Source: Calamus simplicifolius (taxonomy: Eukaryota > Streptophyta > Magnoliopsida > Arecales > Arecaceae). Taken from it: a stretch of 64,000 nucleotides of DNA. The stretch spans positions 214,142 through 278,141 of the forward strand of contig UESW01004577.1 of the NCBI GenBank assembly GCA_900491605.1. Direction: 5' to 3'. How positions within the stretch are numbered: the stretch's first letter is position 1; each line of letters starts with the position of its first letter. The position numbers and the translations under genes were made by a program. Under the pieces are notes generated by a model that was not told where the DNA came from, did not search any database, and was given only the letters and a program-made list of their open reading frames with translations. This document shows, one piece after another, positions 11,957-22,165 of the stretch.

Positions 11957-14900
11957 TGGATGCTATGTTAGCCTTGCATGAGTAAAGATGGCATAATGAA
12001 GCCAAGGCAGGGAGTTTTTGACTCCACGTCTCAAAAAAGTCCTCGACAGCCTCCAACTACCTCCGGATGACTATCCCAGCCACCCGCTTCTTCTCGGCCT
12101 CTCAGCACAGCTCCTCTAACTCCGCTCTTGGCCATGAATGGCTTCGTCCATGGCTCTGCTCCAAGCTCTCTATCCCGGCTCCGACTAGACGATGGGCAGG
12201 TGGGGCGACAAAGGACATGCATGTAGCCATAAAAGGAGCTTGGCAAGGTCATTAGCTCAAGGCCAAGCATCTCCAGGTGGGCCCAGACCAACATGGAGGC
12301 TAGATGCCATCGCTTGGACCACCTTGCTTCCTATGTCTCACCTTGCTTCCTACGTCTCCTCACCGAGGCGTGACGGCTTTGTCCCGGCTCGGCCCCAAGC
12401 TCCCTCGGCGGCCTCCAACTTTGTCCCGGCTTCTAGTTCCTTCCCGGCCATAGACATCTCGCCCCGGCCTTCGACTTCGTCTCGGCTTCTAGCTCCTTCT
12501 AGCTCCTTCCCGGCTATGGATGTCTCGCCTCGGCACTCCGGCTCGGCTCATCCCGGCCTTTTCCAGCTTCCATCCTCGATGGCTCCTAACAGTTCCATTC
12601 TAGACCACGACGATCCGATTCCAGACAAGCAAGGAGGTTCACAAGCATAAGAATCTACATACGTGGGGCTTACATGCCTGGCTCCACCACTATCCGTATA
12701 CGCATAGGAAAGCATATAGGATAATCAAAAGACCATCCACTCTGACGGAACTTGACCCACCAACCAGCTGTAGCCATCCACTCTGACGGGACTTGGCCTG
12801 CAGCCCTGACATATCAAAAAAGAAAGCAAGCTCTACCATTGCTGCCATCACCTTAAAGGCTCTGACAAATGGCAGCACCCCAAGCCTCTAACACTTCACC
12901 CACTAAAGTCATCATTATGAGGCCTCAACCACTCAAACCAGATAAATTCTAAGCATCTATAAAATGGGTAAGAAGGACCCCCGACCAGGTAACGAACTCA
13001 TTCTCGCTTATAGAGAGCTCTTCTCTAAGCTCTCTCTCTCTTTCTCTTTCGAGCTTCCTCAAGCTCATGACTATTGCCCAGAGCACTGACTTGAGCATTG
13101 GAGGGTCCCCGTCGGAATCTTCAGCCCCCAAAACTTTTTGTAAGCTCCCAACCGCGAGAAACTCGCCGAAAGATCCCGGGCTCACTGGAGAAGGCGATCG
13201 GACGTTCACGGACGTTCGAGCGGGGTGATCTGGCAACAACAGGATGTAAATATTTTTTAATTCAAAATAAGATATTAATAATATGAGGAGCTCAATGCAT
13301 CCAAACAACTCCCATCACCCAACATTATTCTTGAGAAATGCCCAAAGTATGTAAAGTATGTAATACTCCAAAATAGGCTCATCTCAGGCAGAAAAGCAAA
13401 TTTTGAAAAACTTTTGTTATTCAAGTTGACCTTCAAGTTTTTAAGATCATATAAATTCAGCTTACCATTAAGTTAATTGGGCCAATAAATAAGCTTGAAA
13501 GATTATAATATCCTAAAATAGCTTTAAAAAGAATGAGAAAACAAAATTACATTTTTAAGGCTATATGGATTTGGCCCATTGATATGTTAATTGATGGGGG
13601 CTTCAAACATTAAAACATTTAGAACTAATAGGTGTGCTTGGAGTGTTGCAACATTTATCGTAGTTTCTAATAAAAAGAGGGCAAACTATTCCTCTAGTAT
13701 TTAAAACTAAACTATTAATTAGGGATGATTGAGAATTATTTTGTAAAATATAAATGATTGAGTTGAAGTAGCATAATATTAGAAAAATAAGTTGCACTCG
13801 CTTGTGTTTGGAATATGGGATGTAAATATTTTTTAATTCAAAATAAGATATTAATAATATGAGGAGCTCAATGCATCCAAACAACTCCCATCACCCAACA
13901 TTATTCTTGAGAAATGCCCAATGTAATACTCCAAAATAGGCCCATCTCAGGCAGAAAAGAAAATTTTGAAAAACTTGTTATTCAAGTTAACCCTTAAGTT
14001 TTTAAGATCATATGAATTCAGCTTTCCATTAAGTTAATTGGGCCAATAAATGAGCTTGAAAGATTATAATATCCTAAAATAGCTTTAAATAGAATGAGAA
14101 AACAAAATTATCTTTTTAAGGCTACATGGATTTGGCCCATTGATATGTTAATTGATGGGGGCTTCAAAAATTAAAACATTTAGAACTAATAGGTGTGCTT
14201 GGAGTGTTGCAGCATTTATCATAGTTTCTAATAAAAAGAGGGCAAACTATTCCTCTAGTATTTAAAACTAAACTGTTAATTAGGGATGATTGAGAATTAT
14301 TTTGTAAAATATAAATGATTGAGTTGAAGTAGCATAACATTAGAAAAAATAAGTTGCACTCGCTTGTGTTCGAAAATATAGTATGTAAATATTTTTTAAT
14401 TCAAAATAAGATATTAATAATATGAGGAGCTCAATGCATCCAAACAATTCCCATCACCCCACATTATTCTTGAGAAATACCCAAAGTATGTAATACTCTA
14501 AAATAGGATCATCTTAGGCAGAAAAGAAAATTTTGAAAAACTTGTTATTCAAGTTAAACCTCAAGTTTTTAAGATCATATGAATTGAGCTTGCCATTAAG
14601 TTAATTGGGCCAATAAATGAGCTTGAAAGATTATAATATCCTAAAATAGCTTTAAATAGAACGAGAAAACAAAATTACCTTTTTAAGGCTACATGGATTT
14701 GGCCCATTGATATGTTAATTGATGGGGGCTTCAAACATTAAAACATTTAGAACTAATAGGTGTGCTTGGAGTGTTGCAGCGTTTATTGTAGTTTCTAGTA
14801 AAAAGAGGGCAAACTATTCCTCTAGCATTTAAAACTAAACTATTAATTAGGGATGATTGAGAATTGTTTGTAAAATATAAATGATTGAGTTGAATAGTAT

Positions 14901-17691
14901 AATATTAGAAAAATAAGTTGCACTCGCTTGTTTTCGAAAATATGGGATGTAAATATTTTTTAATTTAAAATAAGATATTAATAATATGAGGAGCTCAATG
15001 CATCAAACAACTCCTATCACCCAACATTATTCTTGAGAAATGCCCAAAGTATGTAATACTCCAAAATAGGCTTATCTTAGGGAGAAAATAAAATTTTGAA
15101 AAACTTGTTATTCAAGTTAATCCTCAAGTTTTTAAGATCATATGAATTCAGTTTGCCATTAAGTTAATTGGGCCAATAAATGAGTTTGAAAGATTATAAT
15201 ATCCTAAAATAGCTTTAAATAGAATGAGAAAACAAAATTACCTTTTTAAGGCTACATGGATTTGGCCCATTGATATGTTAATTGATGGGGGCTTCAAACA
15301 TTAAAACATTTAAAACTAATAGGTGTGCTTGGAGTGTTGCACCATTTATCGTAGTTTCTAGTAAAAAGAGGGCAAACTATTCGTGTAGCATTTAAAACTA
15401 AACTATTAATTAGGGATGATTGAGAATTGTTTTGTAAAATATAAATGATTGAGTTGAAGTAGTATAATATTAGAAAAAATAAGTTGCACTCGCTTGTTTT
15501 TGAAAATATGGGATGTAAATATTTTTTAATTTAAAATAAGATATAATAATATGAGGAGCTCAATGCATCCAAACAACTCCTATCACCCAACATTATTCTT
15601 GAGAAATGCCCAAAGTATGTAATACTCCAAAATAGGCTTATCTTAAGGAGAAAAGAAAATTTTGAAAAACTTGTTATTCAAGTTAATCCTCAAGTTTTTA
15701 AGATCATATGAATTCAACTTGCCATTAAGTTAATTAGGCTAATAAATGAGCTTGAAAGATTATAATATCCTAAAATAGCTTTAAATAGAATAAGAAAACA
15801 AAATTACCTTTTTAAGGCTACATGGATTTGGCCCATTGATATGTTAATTGATGGGGCTTTAAACCGTAAAACATTTAGAACTAATTGGTGTGCTTGGAGT
15901 GTTGCAGCATTTATCATAGTTTCTAATAAAAAGAGGGCAAACTATTCCTCTCGTATTTAAAACTAAACTATTAATTATGGATGATTGAGAATTGTTTTAT
16001 AAACATAAATGATTAAGTTGAAGTAGCATAATATTAGAAAAAATAAGTTGCACTCGCTTGTGTTTGAAAATATGGGATGTAAATATTTTTTAATTCAAAA
16101 TAAGATATTAATAATATGAGGAGCTTAATGCATCCAAACAACTCCCATCACCCAACATTATTCTTGAGAAATGCCCAAAGTATATAATACTCCAAAATAG
16201 GCTCATCTTAGGCAGAAAAGAAAATTTTGAAAAAATTGTTATTCAAGTTAACCCTCAAGTTTTAAGATCATATGAATTCAGCTTGCAAGATTTTAGAATA
16301 AATGAGCTTGAAACATTATAACCCTCAAGTTAATACCTATTAAGTTAATTGGGCCAATAAATGAGCTTGAAAGATTATAATATCCTAAAATAGCTTTAAA
16401 TAGAATGAGAAAACAAAATTACCTTTTTAAGGCTACATGGATTTGGCCCATTGATATGTTAATTGATGGGGGCTTCAAACATTAAAACATTTAGAACTAA
16501 TAGGTGTGCTTGGAGTGTTGCAGCATTTATCGTAGTTTCTAGTAAAAAGAGGCAAACTATTCCTCTAGTATTTAAACTAAACTATTAATTAGGGATGATT
16601 GAGAATTGTTTTGTAAAATATAAATGATTGAGTTGAAGTAGCATAATATTAGAAAAAATAAGTTGCACTCGCTTGCGTTCGAGAATATGGGATGTAAATA
16701 TTTTTTAATTTAAAATAAGATATTAATAATATGAGGAGCTCAATGCATCCAAACAACTCCCATCACCCAACATTATTCTTGAGAAATGCCCAAAGTATGT
16801 AATACTCCAAAATAGGCTCATCTCAGGCAGAAAAGAAAATTTTGAAAAACTTGTTATTCAAGTTAACCCTCAAGTTTTTAAGATCATATGAATTCAGCTT
16901 GCAAGATTTTAGAATAAATGAGCTTGAAACATTATAACCCTCCAGTTAACACCTATTAAGTTAATTGGGCCAATAAATGAGCTTGAAAGATTATAATATC
17001 CTAAAATAGCTTTAAATAAAATGAGAAAACAAAATTACCTTTTTAAGGTTACATGGATTTGGCCCATTGATATGTTAATTGATGGGGGCTTCAAACATTA
17101 AAACATTTAGAACTAATAGGTGTGCTTGGAGTATTGCAGCATTTATTGTAGTTTCTAATAAAAAACAGCTAGAGGGCAAAAATTAGCCCTTTTTTCCTCA
17201 ACATCTAAAACATTTTGTGGTACTCATCAAAATTGATTTTCAAGTTACATAACGAGAACCACTCGATTAGGATCCATAAAATATATCATGCGAAATTTGA
17301 AGCCATGTTGGTTATCTTACCACTGATCTATGGGTAGTTTCCATGAAATCTTAGTGCTGGGAAATCAACTCCAACGTTTGAATTCCGAAACTTTTTCCAT
17401 CCAGAATGAGTAGGGCGCAACAAGGCCTGCTTGTGGGGTGGGCTGGGCCGTGGCATTTCGTTTTTCCCTATATATTCACTGAATCATAAATCTTTCTCAT
17501 AGGGAGAGTTGTGTTTTGAAAATATACAGGCCAGCTACCTTTTCTAAGAAAAGGACAATATATGGGTCAGCTAGGGTGCAAGATTTGTTGAGAATCTGGG
17601 TTATATTCTTTAGAAAGAGAAAATTAATACTAAAGAAAGCAATGAAGCAGCATTGTGTTGCCCTGAAGATCCAGGATAACTAAATGGAGCT

Positions 17692-17695
<4 letters not shown>

Positions 17696-17733
<38 letters not shown>

Positions 17734-17737
17734 TTTT
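17696..17737. repeat. (CT)n microsatellite followed by poly-T
   Basis: About 15 CT units run into about 13 T residues. Confidence 0.95.
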
Positions 17738-17960
17738 AAGTGAAAGGAGGAGGAGGTCTAAGCCTCCCCCCAACTTTATTAAAGGAAGAAGAGCAAAGGA
17801 TACAGATTTACCAAAGAAAAATTATAAAATAATGAAACTAAAATTAATAGCACTACACCTATCATAGGGCACAGAGATGACAGTGAGTACTTTAGAGGGC
17901 ACAAGCATTCCCAAAGCTAAAAAGAACAGAGATGGAGCTCATTCTTAGCCATAAAGTCGG
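17725..17960 (-). mobile_element. Possible LINE 3' end in antisense orientation
   Basis: On the minus strand the sequence ends with CTTTAATAAAGTTGGGGGGAG and then a run of A (poly-T at 17725-17737 on the given strand). That is the usual shape of a plant LINE 3' tail. No coding domain is present, so the call rests only on this tail. Confidence 0.35.
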
Positions 17961-20221
17961 CCTGCCTTGTGAGTCCAAAATGAATGCCCAAGCCTGCCAT
18001 CAACCACAGCCCAGACCCTTCTGTTGGGCAGGCCTTCTAACTCATGGCAGTGCAAGCCTAAGTACCAATGATGAGTCATGATGATGTAAGATCCGTCTCA
18101 TAGAAACATATTAGTCATGCGAGTTAATGGCATTTTTTTTAAAAAAAAATCTTGATTGCTTCTTGATTCACTTCTTAGGGTGGTTTTGGAAGGATTGAAA
18201 TAAAAAATTTCGAGGTTTTGGCAGTGTCAGGCAATCATGCGTCCAGATCAAGGTGATTTGTTCTGTGATGCTGAATTCTTGGATTCTGCTCATTCTGATT
18301 CACTAATGAAGGCAACATCCTCAGATAAGCTCTAAACATAGTACTTGCCGAGAAAAATGTATTAAGTGTTGAAAACATCGTAATATAAAAAACAAATCAA
18401 TTATGCTTGACCTGCCTTCTTTCTGGGTATCATTTCTGAACAATTCTTTGGCTGTGAATGCAGTCATGCCATAAATGAAAGATGAGTTCTTGGGACTTGA
18501 AGGAAGTAGCTCTGCGTTCACAATACGTTTGTTTCACATTGCAAGCAAACACCCTTCTTTTATTACTCACGAACAGTATCAACCAAGGAAACAGATTCCA
18601 GTAAACTGCTGCCATCCAACTTTAAGAAATGAAGCTGAAATTAGCATTCACAAGTCTTCAAAACAAAAGATGCTATAATACTATATTGTTTAAGGTACAC
18701 TGAATACTATATATAGCTAAGACATGGCTTTTTACATGGGATCCCAGGATGCGTCCACCTACCTGGTCATATAGCTTTGATGCAAGATTTGGTTTTCTTT
18801 TCTCCCCAGCAGAGACTGGCTTTGTATCCACTACCTACTTTAAGGAAACTTTGCATTCACTATTTGATATGGTGTTTTATACAGCAGAGAGGGCCAGAGA
18901 ACCATCACTAAAATAACTCATGGCATGTGAATGCCCAGAAAACACCTCAGAGTCCTGTTTGAACCGGTCAAAGTTCAGATACTATATGATCCAAATATGT
19001 ATATATATATATATAGTCCAATTTCAGGCTCTGGTAACATGGAGGATTGAGCTACAATTGATTCAGACCAATATGGACTGGACCTTGATAACTGATACAG
19101 GACTAAATCAATCTCAGTTCATCCTGATACATGGAGAATAAAAACCTTGGTTGGATAAAAGTTTGAGACCCCTCCATTTCTTGCTGGTTTTCCATGGAGG
19201 AGTTGCATGATATGTAACATGTATCCCATGCACCTCCAATAATACGTAACATGTGTTAAGATTGGTAGCTTTCTCCTCTTTCCTCTTAATCGCACTAGAC
19301 TCATGCATCATAAAAAAGATAAACGCAACAACTCTCCCCATTTTGGATGTGGGCCTGCTGAAGGAGAAAGGAGGTCCATCTTACAAGAGATGTGTGGTTC
19401 ATGCCACACTGGGACTACGTCCATGATCTTACACTCCACTTCTTCATGCATTAATCTAATCTAATATAAGTATATACCATAAAGTTTTCTAACAAAAAAA
19501 AACGTTATTATTATGGCACTTAATTATTATTTAAGTCATTTAAATTTAAGTTATATGCTTTTGAATATTATTTATTTTCATTCAATTAGGAATTTTTTTT
19601 TTTGAAAATCCGGCGATAATTGGGTTCGGTGACCGTGTAAAATCTTCTGCAGCCTTTATCTATTATTGATCTTCTCATGCAAAGCTGAAGTGGTTGAGAT
19701 AAATAAAAAAGAAAAAAAAAGTTGGCTGCTTTATTATTATGTTCATGCACGGATAACTTATTTATTATCATTATTATTTAAGTTATTAAAGTTTAGGTTA
19801 TAGGCCTTTTTATTATATTTTTAATGTTATTTAAAGGTAAAAGTAGCATGGAAATGAGGTGTTAGAAAGTTGAGACATTGAAGATTCAAAGTGTTTGTTT
19901 ATTCTTTTTTAAATAAAATAAATTTTATTTAAATATGCAATTAAGTATGCAAAATGAGATGCCGATAAATTATGAGAAAGAGGTTCTTCTTGAAATTTTG
20001 GCTATGATTTCATTATGATGCAGACATATAATTTAATTATTATTTAAATCATGGAAGGTTGGGTTGTAGGGTTTAGGTTGTCATACTTTTAGATATTTAA
20101 GTATGAAAATAAGCAATTGAGATGTCTGCTATATTTTTTGTAATGAAAATTAAGTGTGATAATGAGATATTAGTAAATTGAGAGGTAGACAATTTGATTA
20201 TTGTATATATATATATATATA

Positions 20222-21100
20222 TGACGAGGGATAAAATTATTATCGCATTAATGTTCGTATGTACCGTTAATTGAGTCGAGACCAATCTCAACATCCTGTC
20301 AGCCATCTGTCATATCCAAAAGATAGCGAAGCCGAATCGTCTTTAGCGGAGTTAGGTCGTTTCGACGAACCAAGCTATTCCTATACCTCGGCGAACCGAG
20401 CTATTTCCATACCTCAGCAAACCGAGCCATTCTAATACTTCAGCAAACTGAGCTATCCTCGCACCTCGGCTGGACCGAGATATTAAGCACCTCTGTGGAA
20501 TCAAGCGCGAGAGAATTCCAAATCCATGATAGCTGAACAAGATTCCAAACGGAGAATTATGCAAATAATACCGGAAGTGGCCTAAGGGCTATAAAAGTGG
20601 CCTAGGGCCTACGTAATCGCTGAATCTCAAGGCATCAATCGGCTCCCCTAGCCATTGATTTCCTAACTAACTAGATACTGGTCCCACAGGCCCCGTAACA
20701 AACTTGATTGGAATCCGATTCAAATTACAACGGTTTTCAGAACCCCTATGACGTGCCCAAGAAATAAGGTGATCGCCTATAAATACCACAGTCCTGGAGC
20801 CTCTCAGGTACGCATTCACTAACTCTCAGACTAAAAAACTCCATTGAAGCTCGAGCATAGCTTTGAGCTCTCGGAAGAACACTCATCTAGAGGAACTCTT
20901 CAGCAAGAACCTTCTCCTCATATCTGCTTGATGTGAATTTTCACTGACTTGGGTGTTAGAGGGTCTTTCGCAGAGAGCCACCCCCAAAAAGCACCCTCTG
21001 CGTGAGGGCTGTCTTGCAGGTTCCACCCCGGACGAGAGACCAGCGTTCGGATTCAGAGGCAGGCGGCACCCGAGTCGGAGAGTGGATTTCCACGGCAACA
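20222..21100 (+). repeat. 5' LTR (879 bp)
   Basis: Begins TGACGAGGGATAAAATTA and ends TTTCCACGGCAACA. It carries a TATA box (CTATAAATACC, about 20778-20788) and, at about 20367-20490, five diverged tandem copies of a ~26-bp motif around CGAACCGAGCTATTCC. Confidence 0.9.
20776..20790 (+). promoter_or_regulatory. TATA box of the 5' LTR
   Basis: GCCTATAAATACCACAG is a strong plant TATA context. It is repeated at the same place in the second LTR (about 21838-21850). Confidence 0.6.
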
Positions 21101-21267
21101 GATTGGCGCTACCCCTCGTGCAGTGATAAAAAATGATAACAAAACAGTAGCCTATCATTTACAAGACCATCATTGCATGCCTCTTTGGATCCCTCCTAAT
21201 GGGATTATTCTAAAACTCTACTCCATACATCCGAATTTACACTTTGGACTAGGGAGTAGGGGGCATA

Positions 21268-22160
21268 TGATAAGGGGTAAAATTATCATCGCATTAATGT
21301 TCATATGTACCATCAATTGAGTCGAGACCAATCTCAACATCCTGTCAGCCAGCTGTCATATCCGAAAGACAGCGAAGCTGAATTGTTTTCAGCGGAGTCG
21401 GGTCGCATCGACGAACCGAGCTATTCCCATACTCGGCGAACCAAGCTATTCCCATACCTCGGCGAACCGAGCTACTCTAATACCTTAGCAAACCGAACCA
21501 TTCTAATACTTTGGCAAATCGAGCAATCCTCGCACCTCGGTCAGATCGAGGTACTTAAACACCTCTGTGGAATCAAGCATGAGAGAATTCCAAATTCATG
21601 ATAGCTGAACAAGATTCCAAATGGGGAATTATGCAAACAATACCGAAAGTGTCCTAAGAGCTATAAAAGTGGCCTAGGGCCTACGTAATCGTTGAATCTC
21701 AAGGCATCAACTGGCTCCCCTAGCCGTTGATTTCCTAATTAACTAGATACTGGTTCCATAAGCCCTGTAACAAACTTGATTCGAATCACAACGGTTTTTC
21801 AGACCCCTGTTACGTGCCTAAGGAATCAAATGATCGCCTATAAATACCACAGTCCTGGAGCCTCTCATGTACGCATTCACTAACTCTCATACTAAAAAAC
21901 TCCTTTGAAGCTCGAGCAGAGCTCTGAGCTCTCGGAAGAACACTCATCTAGAGGAACTCTTCTGCGAGAGCCTTCTCCTCATATATGCTTGCTGTGAATT
22001 TTCACTGACTTAGGCGTCGGAGGGTCTTCTGCAGAGGGCCACCCCAAAAAGCACCATCTGCGTGAGGACTATCTTACAGGTTCCACCCCGGGCGAGAGAC
22101 TAGCGTTCGAATCCGGAGCCAGACGGCACCCGAGTTGGAGAGCGAATTTCCACAGCAACA
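21268..22160 (+). repeat. 3' LTR (893 bp)
   Basis: Begins TGATAAGGGGTAAAATTA and ends TTTCCACAGCAACA. It has six copies of the ~26-bp motif where the 5' LTR has five, and lacks about 11 bp present in the 5' LTR near 20705, which together account for the 14-bp length difference. Confidence 0.9.
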
Positions 22161-22165
22161 ATATA

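Larger units (their letters stand above)
11235..13241 (+). mobile_element. Solo LTR of a Gypsy-type retrotransposon (~2.0 kb)
   Basis: A GC-richer 2.0-kb block interrupts one unit of the 565-bp array. GGATG precedes it (11230-11234) and follows it (13242-13246), and the array sequence (TATGGGATG then TAAATATTTTT) is restored if the block and one GGATG are removed. The right end CAACAACA matches the CAACA ends of the other LTRs here. The last 170 bp (GACTTGAGCATTGGAGGGTC, then CAAAACTTTTTG) resemble the 3' part of the LTR at 52.0-52.7 kb. A TATAA-like CATAAAAGG lies at about 12228-12236. There is no primer-binding site or coding region inside, so it is a solo LTR. The left end starts CG and not TG, so that border may be off by 2 bp. 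Confidence 0.8.
7715..17165 (+). repeat. ~565-bp AT-rich tandem repeat array (about 14 units)
   Basis: A landmark in each unit, TTCTTGAGAAATGCCCAAAG, recurs near 7938, 8505, 9070, 9638, 10189, 10756, 13325, 13901, 14466, 15030, 15595, 16163 and 16775, giving a period of about 550-575 bp; two late units are ~615 bp. Every unit carries the same order of landmarks: TTGGGCCAATAAATGAGCTTG, a GATGSGGGCTTCAAA segment, GCTTGGAGTGTTGCAGCATT, and GGGATGATTGAGAATTG. The array is cut between 11235 and 13241 by a solo LTR. Short frames on either strand are broken by different indels in different units, so I see no conserved coding content. I do not recognise the repeat family. Confidence 0.9.
17166..20216. 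other. Spacer; no supported gene
   Basis: The array ends in sequence not related to its units. The stretch holds a CT microsatellite, a possible LINE tail and AT-rich DNA. From about 19515 to 20190 a diverged ~250-bp motif (TTAATTATTATTTAAGTCAT, then a TTTAGGTTATAGG-like segment) appears about three times, at 19518, 19762 and 20030. Short open frames at 18.3-18.7 kb and 18.9-19.3 kb have no family motifs or splice-site support. Confidence 0.5.
20222..22160 (+). mobile_element. Non-autonomous LTR retrotransposon with 167-bp core
   Basis: Two direct LTRs (20222-21100 and 21268-22160) both begin TGA and end CAACA and flank only 167 bp. Five-bp target duplications ATATA lie at 20217-20221 and 22161-22165, within a TA-rich target. 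The core starts with a primer-binding-site-like GATTGGCGCTACCCC (21101) and ends with a purine-rich AGGGAGTAGGGGG (about 21251-21263) just before the second LTR. There is no gag or pol. The LTRs differ at many positions, mostly transitions, plus indels, so the insertion is old. The junction CAACAGATTGGCGC is shared with the Gypsy-type element at 52.7 kb, which suggests a Gypsy-type parent. It is a TRIM-like or deletion derivative, with LTRs longer than typical TRIMs. Confidence 0.9.

Noticed and set aside
10082..13884. Recurrent minus-strand frames starting MFGCIELLILLISYF in the 565-bp repeat
   Set aside because: They appear in several units, but stops and indels differ from unit to unit, composition is plain AT-rich, and no family motif is present. 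They reflect the repeat and not a gene.
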